Shown: positions 1-7,261, counted from the stretch's first letter. The stretch is DNA of 64,000 bases from Pseudomaricurvus sp033283335 (GCA_033283335.1 JAWMQP010000002.1:682001-746000), one strand, 5' to 3'. The notes: generated by a model not told the origin, from the sequence alone. Translations and numbers: made by a program.

Positions 1-274
1 CCACCAGAACCCTTTTTTCATAAATGGCTTCCCTCAGTTGATCATCAGCACTCTGTTCTGCCTCGGCAATCAATTGGTGAAAAGAGCCATCGAGAATTTC
101 ACCCGACAAATGTTGAGTCGCACGGTACAAATACCGCATGACCTGTTTTTCCTCAGTACGCATCTTGCACTTGCCATCCAGAATTTTCAGCATCACTGCC
201 GTCGCGCAGTCCACATAAATCGGCTTTAACGGATGGCTCTGGAGCCACTCAACCACGTCTTGGTAGGGTTTCAT
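1..274 (-). CDS. Unknown protein, N-terminal part only
   Basis: An open frame starts at ATG 272-274 and runs off the left edge without a stop, giving 91 codons. The visible product begins MKPYQDVVEWLQSHP and is acidic and probably helical; I recognise no motif. A stop two codons upstream and an in-frame GTG just before the ATG fix the start region. It lies 18 bp downstream of the NifX/NafY-domain gene on the same strand, so it is probably co-transcribed with it and with the accessory nif genes further right. Function is unknown; the nif link rests on position only. Confidence 0.6.
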   Translation of the reverse strand, partial: MKPYQDVVEWLQSHPLKPIYVDCATAVMLKILDGKCKMRTEEKQVMRYLYRATQHLSGEILDGSFHQLIAEAEQSADDQLREAIYEKRVLV

Positions 275-292
275 CACTCATCATCGCTTTCT

Positions 293-655
293 TTAGTTCA
301 CATCGACACGGGCCAATTCCGACGCTGCATAATCCAACAGTGAACTGTTGATTTCCAAATAGGCGTAATCGGCGTTTGCCTTGACACCGATGGCCGCCAG
401 TTTATCGGTCGGGCCCTCACCAATTTTTGCTACCAGAATGGCATCGCAATCCGGAATGGTCTTTAAAATAGCCTGCATGGCTGATTGATCGCCTTCCTGG
501 CCATGACAGTAGTTGGCCACGTGCCGCTGTTCCAGCAATTCACAATGATCAGCGGTTACGCGATAAATCCAGAACAACTTGGCATGGCCAAAATGTTGAT
601 TGATCGATATACCGTCTTTACTGGCTACAGCCAGGCACAAACTGAGTGAATTCAT
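293..655 (-). CDS. Stand-alone NifX/NafY/NifB-C-terminal domain protein
   Basis: 120 residues, nearly all one dinitrogenase iron-molybdenum cofactor-binding domain. The family motif INQHFGHA lies at residues 18-25; the His (about H21) corresponds to the His implicated in cofactor binding in NafY. A second conserved block (CDAILVAKIGEGP) follows near residue 70. The sequence is closer to the C-terminal domain of NifB (LINQHFGHATEF) than to NifX or NafY in this window. Such proteins hold FeMo-co or NifB-co during transfer between NifB, NifEN and apo-dinitrogenase. The ATG at 655 has an AAGGGA-type ribosome site. A weaker sigma-54-like element lies about 65 bp upstream. It may alternatively act in alternative nitrogenase maturation (VnfX type). 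Confidence 0.85.
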   Translation of the reverse strand: MNSLSLCLAVASKDGISINQHFGHAKLFWIYRVTADHCELLEQRHVANYCHGQEGDQSAMQAILKTIPDCDAILVAKIGEGPTDKLAAIGVKANADYAYLEINSSLLDYAASELARVDVN

Positions 656-719
656 GGTTTTCCCTTCACAGGTGATAACCTTTCCAACAACATTGTTAAA
701 TCCCTACTGATATCGAACT

Positions 720-733
720 GCAAATTCCAGGCC
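720..733 (-). promoter_or_regulatory. Possible sigma-54 promoter before the NifX-like gene
   Basis: On the minus strand GG (732-733) and GC (720-721) are separated by exactly 10 bases, with TTTGCA at the -12 side but GGCCTG rather than GGCACG at the -24 side. It lies 65 bp before the start of the gene at 655. No TGT-N10-ACA site was seen upstream, so this is tentative. Confidence 0.35.
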
Positions 734-808
734 GCATATTTATTAGTGAGATTGACTGACAACTCAATAACTTAACCATGCCTATGTCTATCAAGCCTGG
801 ACTAAACA

Positions 809-2461
809 TTACACTTGACGTGTATGGTACGGCGGAAAACTGACCAAGCGTGTATCGACCACCGGCTGGCCCACGGTAAAGTGATACAGGCTTTGCAGGG
901 CCTGACTTTCAAGTCCCAATAAACTATGCACCGCATCATCATAAAAACAGCCTATGCCGGTTCCCTGAATACCGATCCCTTGCGCTTCAAGATACAGAAT
1001 CTGGCCCAGCGCGCCTGCCTCCCAAAACAATTCCGGATAACGCCACGGTGTCTCTTTGATTGCCGATTCAAACTCTGCCAGCATCACCAGGCAAAATGCA
1101 CCATCTGCAGCGATTGCTTGCTGACAACTCAAATTCGCCGCCGTCCGCTCAGCCCTGGCGTGCAGCAAGCTGTACAGGGGAAGCTGTGCAGGGGCCTGTT
1201 CCACCGGTTGCCATAGAAACTCTTCACGCAGTTCCTTTTGCAACAATTGTTTACCGCTATCTGTACGAGGCAATGCATAGAGACCGGGCTTTAGTCCCTC
1301 CACCCGATGCACAAACAAGACACAGTGAATCGCCGCAGTTTCCGGCAAAGCTGGCCAGGGAGCCAGTGACAGCCTTGGTAGCATATGGTCCAACAGGGTA
1401 TAGAACTGTTCTGCGGTCATAGCTGTGCTGCCATCGTAAGCCTGGGCCGAACGGCGTAATCGGATTAGACGGTATAAACTATCCAGATAATTCCCCGGCA
1501 AGGGCACTGACTCAACCCACTCTCGACGTATCTGGCCGGGTCGGGATTGCATGGTCGCGGGAAAAACTGCATTTTCTGCTGCAGCGGCTATTATGGGCCA
1601 GTCGTAAAAATGGCGCTTATCCAGAGTGTTGGCTTGGCCCTGCCAGTGTCCTTGCTCTGCTAGAGCAACAAGCTGGGAAATTTCCAGCGCTTGGACTGGC
1701 GTGTCCAGATTGATCCGCCACAGCCCTTCGACCCACTCCCGTTCATTATCAACAAAATCGTCTGCGCGGTTAGTACCCAGTAACGTTGCCAGCTGATCAC
1801 CCCCCCATGGTTGCCATTGCATCTCCCAACCATTCAGGGCGGCTGCGAATGTTAAAGCCGCGACCGCATGACCACAATCCAGATAACAGTATCGTAAGGC
1901 CCTCTCTCCGTATTTCCAGGCTTCCCGCCAGTGCACACTGCTCAGCCCTACAAAGACCTGTGGCCCTTGAACAGCGTCGAGAGCCTGAATATCATCGGCA
2001 GCCTCAAAGGCGCAGCGCCACTCTAGAGCGTGGAGATCGGCCCGGTAGTGATAGAGGCCGTCACTAAATCCCTCAATTCCCAGTAAGACCAGATAGGCTT
2101 CCGTGGGATGCAAGTTGCCACTGGAGGGATTGCAACGCAGGGACCAGCGAGCCTGGCCGTACTGTTTCCAAGCTGATAACGCCAGGGAATACTCCAACAG
2201 TACTGCCAGGCTTTGCAACGACACGGATTGCGATCCAATCGGGTTCACCGAAAAGAGATCATTCAGGCTGAGATTTTCGAACCAAAACCCAGAGTCTTCA
2301 CTCGTAGCTGTCTGCGTCTGCGTCAGCGGCAAGTACACGATTGGGGCACCGGAAAAACACCGAAACGGATCCGGCTGCCGGTCCCAATCAATCGTCTCCG
2401 GACCCGGTGCGTAGCGATCGGGACGATGTTTTGTGCGTTCGTGGTACTGCCAGACATCCAT
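809..2461 (-). CDS. SagB-type double nitroreductase-family protein
   Basis: 550 residues with two tandem nitroreductase-fold halves, as in SagB/ThcOx FMN-dependent dehydrogenases. The N-terminal half (about 75-260) has a YSLALSAWKQYGQARWSLRC block followed by PSSGNLHPTEAYLVL, the usual FMN-binding RxxPSxGxLxPxE pattern. The C-terminal half (about 330-540) opens with LYRLIRLRRSAQAYDG and ends with a GIGIQGTGIGCFYDD block typical of the family. SagB proteins oxidise azolines during peptide modification, but there is no cyclodehydratase or precursor peptide here. The same family recurs beside nif genes, where its job is not established. The start lies 15 bp downstream of the nifZ-like gene, so they are co-transcribed. 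A redox role in nitrogen fixation is inference. Confidence 0.85.
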   Translation of the reverse strand: MDVWQYHERTKHRPDRYAPGPETIDWDRQPDPFRCFSGAPIVYLPLTQTQTATSEDSGFWFENLSLNDLFSVNPIGSQSVSLQSLAVLLEYSLALSAWKQYGQARWSLRCNPSSGNLHPTEAYLVLLGIEGFSDGLYHYRADLHALEWRCAFEAADDIQALDAVQGPQVFVGLSSVHWREAWKYGERALRYCYLDCGHAVAALTFAAALNGWEMQWQPWGGDQLATLLGTNRADDFVDNEREWVEGLWRINLDTPVQALEISQLVALAEQGHWQGQANTLDKRHFYDWPIIAAAAENAVFPATMQSRPGQIRREWVESVPLPGNYLDSLYRLIRLRRSAQAYDGSTAMTAEQFYTLLDHMLPRLSLAPWPALPETAAIHCVLFVHRVEGLKPGLYALPRTDSGKQLLQKELREEFLWQPVEQAPAQLPLYSLLHARAERTAANLSCQQAIAADGAFCLVMLAEFESAIKETPWRYPELFWEAGALGQILYLEAQGIGIQGTGIGCFYDDAVHSLLGLESQALQSLYHFTVGQPVVDTRLVSFPPYHTRQV

Positions 2462-2475
2462 ATCAGCGCATTCAG

Positions 2476-2733
2476 TCAGGACAGTGGATTCGGGCTTATT
2501 TCATCGGCCAGGCAAGTAACCGGCGGCCCGGCTTCGCCCGATTCGGTACGAAAACTGACCAGAAACAGCTCAGTGTCCGGTTCCAGCTCTACATAGCCGG
2601 TATTGAGGAGCATCCCCATGGTGCCCGGAGTGGCGAAAATTTCACCCTCCTCACAACCCGGTACTGAGCCGTCATTGACGATGGTGGTCGTGGCAAAGAC
2701 GGCATCGCCTTTCTGCATCTCTCGGTGCTGCAT
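2476..2733 (-). CDS. NifZ-domain protein
   Basis: 85 residues matching the NifZ domain: GDAVFATTTIVNDGSVPG at residues 9-26, EEGEIFATPGTMGMLLNTGYV in the middle, and VTCLADEI near the C terminus. NifZ helps mature the second P-cluster of the MoFe protein. This copy is short and ends just after the domain, whereas many NifZ proteins have a longer tail. It sits between an unknown gene (12 bp upstream) and the SagB-like gene (15 bp downstream) in a leftward operon with a sigma-54 promoter. The classical nifWZM group is not in the window, so this may be an additional NifZ-type protein rather than NifZ itself. Confidence 0.85.
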   Translation of the reverse strand: MQHREMQKGDAVFATTTIVNDGSVPGCEEGEIFATPGTMGMLLNTGYVELEPDTELFLVSFRTESGEAGPPVTCLADEISPNPLS

Positions 2734-2745
2734 GACAATCCTCCG

Positions 2746-3303
2746 TTAAACCGCTCCCCAGGCCTCACGCATTTCGGATGTGGCCGATGCCAGTAACTCA
2801 TCCAGTGTTTTAACCTGCCCTTTCGCACGATAGCTCTTCATTTCCTGAGACAGGGTATAGATTTTATCGGCCGGTGACTGACCTTTAAAATCGCTTTTTT
2901 CCAGGGCCAGTTCATCAATCGCTTCGTTCCAGCAAACTCCCTGCACCAGGGGAATGATGGTGATCTTGCTTCCCCCCAGATCGAACTGCGCCCGCTCACT
3001 GGCATTCACCACAAATAACATCACCAGTACATCATCGGCAAAGTCGGGCTGGTACTTTTCCAACAGGCGTGGCAAGGCATCAATCCGATCAAGACTGCCG
3101 ATGAGCATTTGGATTTTCTCGCCCGCCAACACGACAGCACCGCGCAACAGTTCCTGGGGAGGGTTCGGGTGTCCCTTGTCATCCAGGCCACCATCAATAA
3201 TGACCATGTCACCGCGATATCCGCTTATGCCTGACTGGCTGGTTGCTTCAAGAAAATTACTGTTGAACAACAGGTTGTTCGCTTTATATTGATCCAGAAT
3301 CAC
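2746..3303 (-). CDS. Unknown nif-associated protein, first gene of sigma-54 operon
   Basis: 185 residues from a GTG at 3301-3303. I chose it because GGAGGA at 3311-3316 lies 8 bp upstream and because a near-perfect sigma-54 promoter at 3388-3401 would place transcription start near 3376, excluding the longer frame that opens at 3441. A start at ATG 3207 is possible but poorly preceded. The product begins MILDQYKANNLLFNSNF, has a DMVIIDGGLDDKG stretch, then alternating strand-like and helical segments; it is soluble with no signal peptide. I do not recognise the family. It heads the nifZ-like/sagB-like unit and shares a control region with the divergent DUF2750 gene, so it is very likely expressed under nitrogen-fixing conditions. 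Confidence 0.75.
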   Translation of the reverse strand: MILDQYKANNLLFNSNFLEATSQSGISGYRGDMVIIDGGLDDKGHPNPPQELLRGAVVLAGEKIQMLIGSLDRIDALPRLLEKYQPDFADDVLVMLFVVNASERAQFDLGGSKITIIPLVQGVCWNEAIDELALEKSDFKGQSPADKIYTLSQEMKSYRAKGQVKTLDELLASATSEMREAWGAV

Positions 3304-3387
3304 AAAACTATCCTCCAGCCAGGCAATGAGATATTGATGAAGTCCAACGATGAAAAATATTGTTAGTCCAACTTTGACAAGCTTCTG

Positions 3388-3401
3388 GCAAACTTCGTGC
3401 C
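3388..3401 (-). promoter_or_regulatory. Sigma-54 promoter for the unknown/nifZ-like/sagB-like operon
   Basis: On the minus strand the sequence GGCACGAAGTTTGC matches the sigma-54 consensus at every conserved position, with GG (3400-3401) and GC (3388-3389) 10 bases apart. The predicted start is near 3376, 73 bases before the GTG start. A NifA-type site lies 75 bp further upstream. Confidence 0.8.
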
Positions 3402-3475
3402 CATCAAGGTCATTAGTGCTAACTCTACTACAAACAATCACTTAGCTTTATCTTCACCTGCAGCTCACAGCTTTA

Positions 3476-3491
3476 TGTCGTGAAAGCGACA
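3476..3491. promoter_or_regulatory. NifA upstream activator site between divergent promoters
   Basis: TGTCGTGAAAGCGACA fits TGT-N10-ACA and has the longer dyad TGTCG...CGACA, also found before the ferredoxin operon (21836) and nifX (30403). It lies about 75 bp from the leftward and 163 bp from the rightward sigma-54 element, so it may serve both. Confidence 0.75.
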
Positions 3492-3653
3492 AAAATAATT
3501 TTCGGATAACTCAAGGTTTGCAGCAAATGCGACAAAATATCAGGCATTACTTCAAGCAAAATTTGAACGCTGCTTTCAAACATTCCATCGAATTGGTGTA
3601 AGTAGTTGATTTGTTGCATTGACCCCACAGTTGGTCTGATCAATGGCCTGGAT

Positions 3654-3667
3654 GGATTCATTTTTGC
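3654..3667 (+). promoter_or_regulatory. Sigma-54 promoter for the DUF2750 gene
   Basis: TGGATTCATTTTTGCA has GG (3654-3655) and GC (3666-3667) 10 bases apart and a perfect TTGCA at -12; the -24 side lacks CAC. Start of transcription would be near 3679, about 30 bases before the ATG. Confidence 0.65.
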
Positions 3668-3709
3668 AATGATCTTTGATGACTTTATGACACATTGAGT
3701 GATTGGCCT

Positions 3710-4117
3710 ATGCGATATTCTCCCTACGCTGAAGAAGTGATTGATATAGCCACCATGAATGAAGCTCAGTTACTGGAGTATTTTCTGACCCGGGTCTTTG
3801 AAACCGAAGAGGTCTGGGGGCTGGACGATGGTTGTGAATGGATCGTGACCGACAATCCGGCACAGAGCTTGATGCCCATTTGGCCCTATCGGCAATTGGC
3901 TGAAGATGCGGCTCGGCAACAATGGTCTGGCTATACAGCCACTGCCGAATCGCTGGAGGACTTTGTCTACCAGACGCTGGGGGAATTGATGGAAGACGAT
4001 ATCATACTGGAGATTATGCCTGCGCCAGACAAGGCTGGCTGTAAAATTACCCCACATCGACTGTTTGAAATTTTTACTGGTATGTTTAACGCCGGGGAAT
4101 ACACATTGGACAGTTAA
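3710..4117 (+). CDS. DUF2750-family protein
   Basis: 135 residues from ATG 3710 (a TTG 15 bases earlier is possible). The central part reads EVWGLDDGCEWIVTDN...LMPIWPYRQLAEDAA, matching the DUF2750 pattern in which a VWGL strand, an acidic turn and a PVWPh-x-LA helix are conserved; the rest is acidic. The function of DUF2750 proteins is not known. They are small, soluble, and common in proteobacteria. Here the gene stands alone between a divergent nif-type operon and a ferredoxin reductase gene, with its own sigma-54 promoter and a NifA-type upstream site. Participation in nitrogen fixation is therefore inferred from control sequences, not from the protein. Confidence 0.75.
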   Translation: MRYSPYAEEVIDIATMNEAQLLEYFLTRVFETEEVWGLDDGCEWIVTDNPAQSLMPIWPYRQLAEDAARQQWSGYTATAESLEDFVYQTLGELMEDDIILEIMPAPDKAGCKITPHRLFEIFTGMFNAGEYTLDS

Positions 4118-4375
4118 GACCTGACCAACATGGTTCCCTTTGCACCAGTCTGGCCCTCAAGGTATCCATATTCAGAACTGTTGCGCGCGCCCTGCAGCGA
4201 TTAGTGTACTTCAGGTTCAGGGGTTTAGCCTTTTATTCATTTTTCAACTCGACCTCACTGTGAATAAAAAAGTAAGTGATTCAATGGGTTGCACCGCGAC
4301 ATTCAATCACATACTAGTTTGCTGGCAGGTCAAACAACTTCACTTTTACTATCCTAAGGAAGCACACAATTAAAT

Positions 4376-4389
4376 GGCTTAAAACTTGC
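4376..4389 (+). promoter_or_regulatory. Sigma-54 promoter for the ferredoxin reductase gene
   Basis: TGGCTTAAAACTTGCC has GG (4376-4377) and GC (4388-4389) separated by 10 bases, with TTGC at -12 and TGGC at -24. It lies about 100 bases before the ATG at 4490. I found no exact TGT-N10-ACA in the 260 bases upstream; otherwise the 4118-4489 gap shows no convincing gene. Confidence 0.6.
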
Positions 4390-4489
4390 CTCATTAGACG
4401 GACTGGGGGCGCTGCCGGGTCATAACAGACGGCAATTGCCAAATGCAAACCGATCAAGCACAGTGGAAGGTTCCGCTGGCGGACGCCTG

Positions 4490-5452
4490 ATGCCTACAGT
4501 CACTTATGAAGAACATCAGCTTGACCTGAATCCATATGAGAACTTACTCGAAAGTTTAGAGAAGGCGGGTTTTGAGGTTCCCTGCAGCTGCCATTCCGGT
4601 GTCTGTCACGGCTGTATGGCCCAGGCCATTGAAGGACAAGTGCCCGCTGCTGCGCAAGCAGGTTTATCCAACAATCAACGACGGCTTAAATACTTTCTCA
4701 CCTGCCAGTGCTACCCGGACAGCGACTTACACATCAAATTAGCCACCAATCTGCAAGATCGGCGTAAGGCGACCCTGATTGAAAAACGTGAATTGAATCA
4801 ACGTGTGTTATTGGTACGCTTTAAAGCGGAATTGGATTGGCGGGCTGGCCAGCATGTGACTATCTGGAAATCAGAAACCCGTGGCAGAACCTACTCCATC
4901 GCCAGTTCACCGGAAGACGGTTACATCGAGCTGCATATGCGTCGACGACTTAACGGTCTCATCAGTCATTGGGTTGAACACGAATTGATGATAGGCAGTC
5001 AATGCCAGTTCAGCCAACCTGCTGGTGACTGCTATTACAGTCCTGCAATGCCCGGACAGGATGTCATCTTAATTGGTACCGGTACGGGCCTTGCGCCACT
5101 CTATGGCATACTCAGGCAAGCCCTGAGTGTCGGTCACCACGGTAAAATAATTCTTTATGCTGCAGCCGGAGAAGCCCGCCAACTTTATATGGTGAATGAA
5201 CTCAGAGAGTTGTCTGCGAATAACCCCGATTTTCACTATGTACCCGTCGTCCACCGCAACCCTGATAAGTTATCCTATTTAACCGAGGGTGACTTGATAG
5301 ATTTGATTCCTCAATTTCATCCCACCTTAAAACGCTGCCTGGTGTATTTGTGTGGAGCAACCGCCATGGTCGATCAGCTTAAGGAACTTTGTTTTTTAAA
5401 AGGTGCAATGCCCGGCGATATTTTTACCAACACCTTCACTCCTGGAGTTTAG
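4490..5452 (+). CDS. 2Fe-2S ferredoxin-NAD(P)H reductase fusion
   Basis: 320 residues from ATG 4490. Residues about 1-90 form a plant-type 2Fe-2S ferredoxin: CHSGVCHGC is the CX4CX2C motif, with the fourth Cys in FLTCQC. Residues 95-190 are an FAD-binding domain with GRTYSIASSP (the RxYS flavin motif), and the rest is a nucleotide-binding domain with LIGTGTGLAPLYGIL and YLCGATAMV. The layout is that of toluene/phenol-hydroxylase reductases and CDP-6-deoxy-glucose reductase-like enzymes. It moves electrons between NAD(P)H and an iron-sulfur partner. With a sigma-54 promoter and nif neighbours, a likely role is reductant supply to nitrogenase or cofactor assembly, but no partner oxygenase is adjacent. 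It converges on nafY and shares stop-codon bases with it. Confidence 0.85.
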   Translation: MPTVTYEEHQLDLNPYENLLESLEKAGFEVPCSCHSGVCHGCMAQAIEGQVPAAAQAGLSNNQRRLKYFLTCQCYPDSDLHIKLATNLQDRRKATLIEKRELNQRVLLVRFKAELDWRAGQHVTIWKSETRGRTYSIASSPEDGYIELHMRRRLNGLISHWVEHELMIGSQCQFSQPAGDCYYSPAMPGQDVILIGTGTGLAPLYGILRQALSVGHHGKIILYAAAGEARQLYMVNELRELSANNPDFHYVPVVHRNPDKLSYLTEGDLIDLIPQFHPTLKRCLVYLCGATAMVDQLKELCFLKGAMPGDIFTNTFTPGV

Positions 5453-6171
5453 GAGGAAGTTTCGCAGCGCTTGAACCTTACTCGGGATTCCGCATCCACA
5501 CCCAGAATTTTAGCCAGCCAGGGTGGTGGGTTGCCTGACATCACCTGTTGCAGCCCCAGCAACACTTCCTCAGCCGTGCCACCTTCAATCTTTTTGATGG
5601 GGTAAACCCCGGCCCGAATGACCTTGGCGGCGGCGGGGCCACCGACAGACACCACGTACAATACCTGGCAATCGTTAATCAGATTTGCGCGAAAGGCATT
5701 GCGATCATCAGAAAAGTCTGCTTCCAAGGCAGATCGAATGGCCACCAGTCGAGTTTCAATAGCACTCACGTCATACACCAGAAAACGAATACAGGAGCCA
5801 AAGTGACCGTTGAGCAATTCACCACTGTTTGACGCAACCGCCACGCGGATGCTGTTGGCCAGTGGTTCCGCATACTCGTGGATATCCGGCAGATCGTCTT
5901 GCTCATCCTCCCCCCACAAGATGCGTACAGCTTCTTTCAGGGCCGGCAAACCAATGCCGATATCTTCTCCATCTTCCTCACCATCCACACTGGCAAAACC
6001 GGTTTTCAAATCAGTTACCGTGATGGTTTTCAAGGACTCTTCATTCAGCTCTTCATGAATACGACGATGCAGAATGTCTAACAGCTTGCCAACGTCAATA
6101 TCCGGCAAGGTTCGTGCAGCCAGAGCGATACGCAGTGCCGCTTCCCGGCTTAGATTGCTGATATCGGCCAT
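5449..6171 (-). CDS. nafY: NafY, FeMo-cofactor carrier (gamma protein)
   Basis: 240 residues in two parts, as in A. vinelandii NafY. Residues 1-95 are the helical apo-dinitrogenase-binding domain (SREAALRIALAARTLPDIDVG, then ITVTDLKTGFASVDGEEDGED). Residues 105-235 are the cofactor-binding domain, with NGHFGSC at 121-127 placing the FeMo-co ligand His at H123 and VVSVGGPAAAKV later. NafY stabilises apo-dinitrogenase and delivers FeMo-co. The ATG at 6171 is preceded by GGAGGAG. In A. vinelandii nafY belongs to the rnf/nifLA neighbourhood; here it is the last gene of the nifB operon, 30 bp after bolA. Its stop overlaps that of the convergent ferredoxin reductase. Confidence 0.95.
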   Translation of the reverse strand: MADISNLSREAALRIALAARTLPDIDVGKLLDILHRRIHEELNEESLKTITVTDLKTGFASVDGEEDGEDIGIGLPALKEAVRILWGEDEQDDLPDIHEYAEPLANSIRVAVASNSGELLNGHFGSCIRFLVYDVSAIETRLVAIRSALEADFSDDRNAFRANLINDCQVLYVVSVGGPAAAKVIRAGVYPIKKIEGGTAEEVLLGLQQVMSGNPPPWLAKILGVDAESRVRFKRCETSS

Positions 6172-6201
6172 GAGGTCTCCTCCGCAGAACGGGTTTACAC
6201 A

Positions 6202-6471
6202 TTACAGTGAAATTTGTGCAAGCGTATTACCCTTCCTGGCTTGCCATTCCGAAGGCGTATGGGCCTTCACGGTTAACGCGTGTAGTTCCCCGGTCGCCAG
6301 TTCATCGCTGAACCTTGCCAGAACCATTTGTTGACGCTTCACAAGGCTGACACCGTCAAAGCTATCGCTCAGGATCAATACCGTAAAATCACAATCGGCA
6401 CCTTCCACCTTAATATCACTGGCCTCGGGCACAGCCAATTGTATCCGCTCTACAACCTGTCGCTGATCCAT
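6202..6471 (-). CDS. BolA/IbaG-family protein
   Basis: 89 residues, the full length of the BolA family. The fold-defining region ADCDFTVLILSDSFDGVSLVKRQQMV with a C-terminal HALTVKAHTPSEW matches IbaG/YrbA-type members, including the His in the last helix-strand region that helps hold a 2Fe-2S cluster with a monothiol glutaredoxin. BolA proteins pair with CGFS glutaredoxins to carry or sense iron-sulfur clusters. The gene directly follows such a glutaredoxin gene (27 bp) and precedes nafY, inside the nifB operon. This pairing implies a dedicated cluster-trafficking module for nitrogenase assembly. I know of no BolA gene in the A. vinelandii version of this operon. Confidence 0.9.
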   Translation of the reverse strand: MDQRQVVERIQLAVPEASDIKVEGADCDFTVLILSDSFDGVSLVKRQQMVLARFSDELATGELHALTVKAHTPSEWQARKGNTLAQISL

Positions 6472-6498
6472 AACGAATTCCTCACTGTCGACAGCGGA

Positions 6499-6846
6499 TT
6501 AAAGCGCTGTACCTGACACAGTTTCTAACATGGGCTGCAGTTCGCCAGCTTCCACCATGTCGCAGATAATGTCACTGCCACCCACCAGTTCACCGTTGAT
6601 AAACAGCTGTGGAAACGTGGGCCAGCCCGACACCTTGGGCAAACGCTCTCGGATAAAGGGGGCTTGCAGGACGTTCACAAAAGCCAGGTCTGTACCGGTG
6701 CTTTTCAGGGCCGCAATCGCTTTTGCTGAAAATCCACACTCAGGCGCATCCGGGGTGCCTTTCATGTAGATAAGGACAGGATTATCCGTTAGCTGTTGAC
6801 GAATGATCTCTTCTGTAGAGGGCTGGTTCATGCTCGTACTCTCCAT
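6499..6846 (-). CDS. Nif-associated monothiol glutaredoxin (CGFS type)
   Basis: 115 residues with a classical monothiol glutaredoxin fold. The active-site block is KGTPDAPECGFSAKA at about residues 30-44, followed by WPTFPQLFINGELVGGSDI, the cis-Pro and glutathione-binding region. Such proteins bridge a 2Fe-2S cluster with glutathione and pass it to apo-proteins. The gene occupies the place of grx5-nif in the A. vinelandii nifB operon. It is separated from the upstream rhodanese gene by a three-unit 17-bp tandem repeat. BolA, its usual partner, follows it. The first five residues are uncertain, because an internal ATG (MNQPSTEE) is also possible. Confidence 0.92.
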   Translation of the reverse strand: MESTSMNQPSTEEIIRQQLTDNPVLIYMKGTPDAPECGFSAKAIAALKSTGTDLAFVNVLQAPFIRERLPKVSGWPTFPQLFINGELVGGSDIICDMVEAGELQPMLETVSGTAL

Positions 6847-6860
6847 CTAAAGTTCGACTT

Positions 6861-6911
6861 AACTGGGCTTTAACTGAAACTGGGCTTTAACTGAAACTGG
6901 GCTTCAACTTA
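6861..6911. repeat. Three-copy 17-bp tandem repeat
   Basis: The unit AACTGGGCTTTAACTGA occurs twice without change (6861-6877, 6878-6894). A third copy (6895-6911) has three changes, and its last three bases are the rhodanese stop codon. It fills the spacer between the rhodanese and glutaredoxin genes. Confidence 0.9.
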
Positions 6912-7253
6912 GGCCACGGATTCGGTCAACTGCCACTGACTGTCCTGGTATTGAAACCAGGATGTATAGCCACCTTTCAGGCAGTAACAATGGCTGAAGC
7001 CGAAATCGGCAAACAGCTGGGTTAAATCCTGGCTGCGTCGCAAGCCGTTGTCACAATAAATCAACAAGGGCATTTCCCGGTTGGCCCCTCGCAACATGGC
7101 TCGCAGTATGTCTGCCCCCAGCTGTACGGCATTGGGCAGGTGATCCTGAATGTAGCTTTTGATATCACGCCCATCCAGAACCATGATCTCTTCAGTTTGC
7201 ATTAATGTCTCAGCCTCAGCGGCCGAAATGTGCTTCCAAGATGTCATTGCCAC
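6909..7253 (-). CDS. rhdN: Nif-associated rhodanese
   Basis: 114 residues forming a single rhodanese domain. The active-site loop IYCDNGLRRS (Cys at about residue 72) has the six-residue CX5R form of sulfurtransferases, and LDGRDIKSYIQDHLPNAVQLG is the preceding conserved segment. It transfers sulfane sulfur. It lies 8 bp downstream of nifQ in the place occupied by rhdN in A. vinelandii, where it is thought to support cluster synthesis on nitrogenase. The tandem repeat begins at its stop codon. I see no signal peptide; the protein is cytoplasmic. Confidence 0.92.
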   Translation of the reverse strand: MAMTSWKHISAAEAETLMQTEEIMVLDGRDIKSYIQDHLPNAVQLGADILRAMLRGANREMPLLIYCDNGLRRSQDLTQLFADFGFSHCYCLKGGYTSWFQYQDSQWQLTESVA

Positions 7254-7261
7254 TATCTCCT

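Noticed and set aside
809..2461. RiPP (azole peptide) biosynthesis locus because of SagB
   Set aside because: No YcaO/SagCD cyclodehydratase, precursor peptide or exporter nearby; neighbours are nif genes.
3304..3441. 46-codon N-terminal extension of the unknown protein at 2746-3303
   Set aside because: It would begin upstream of the sigma-54 promoter at 3388-3401 and of the expected transcript start; a GTG with GGAGGA downstream is better.
3473..3661. 62-codon frame on the minus strand
   Set aside because: Covers the NifA site and sigma-54 promoter region; product has no resemblance to any family.
4140..4373. 77-codon frame between the DUF2750 gene and the reductase
   Set aside because: No ribosome site, no conserved motif and ends where the sigma-54 promoter begins.
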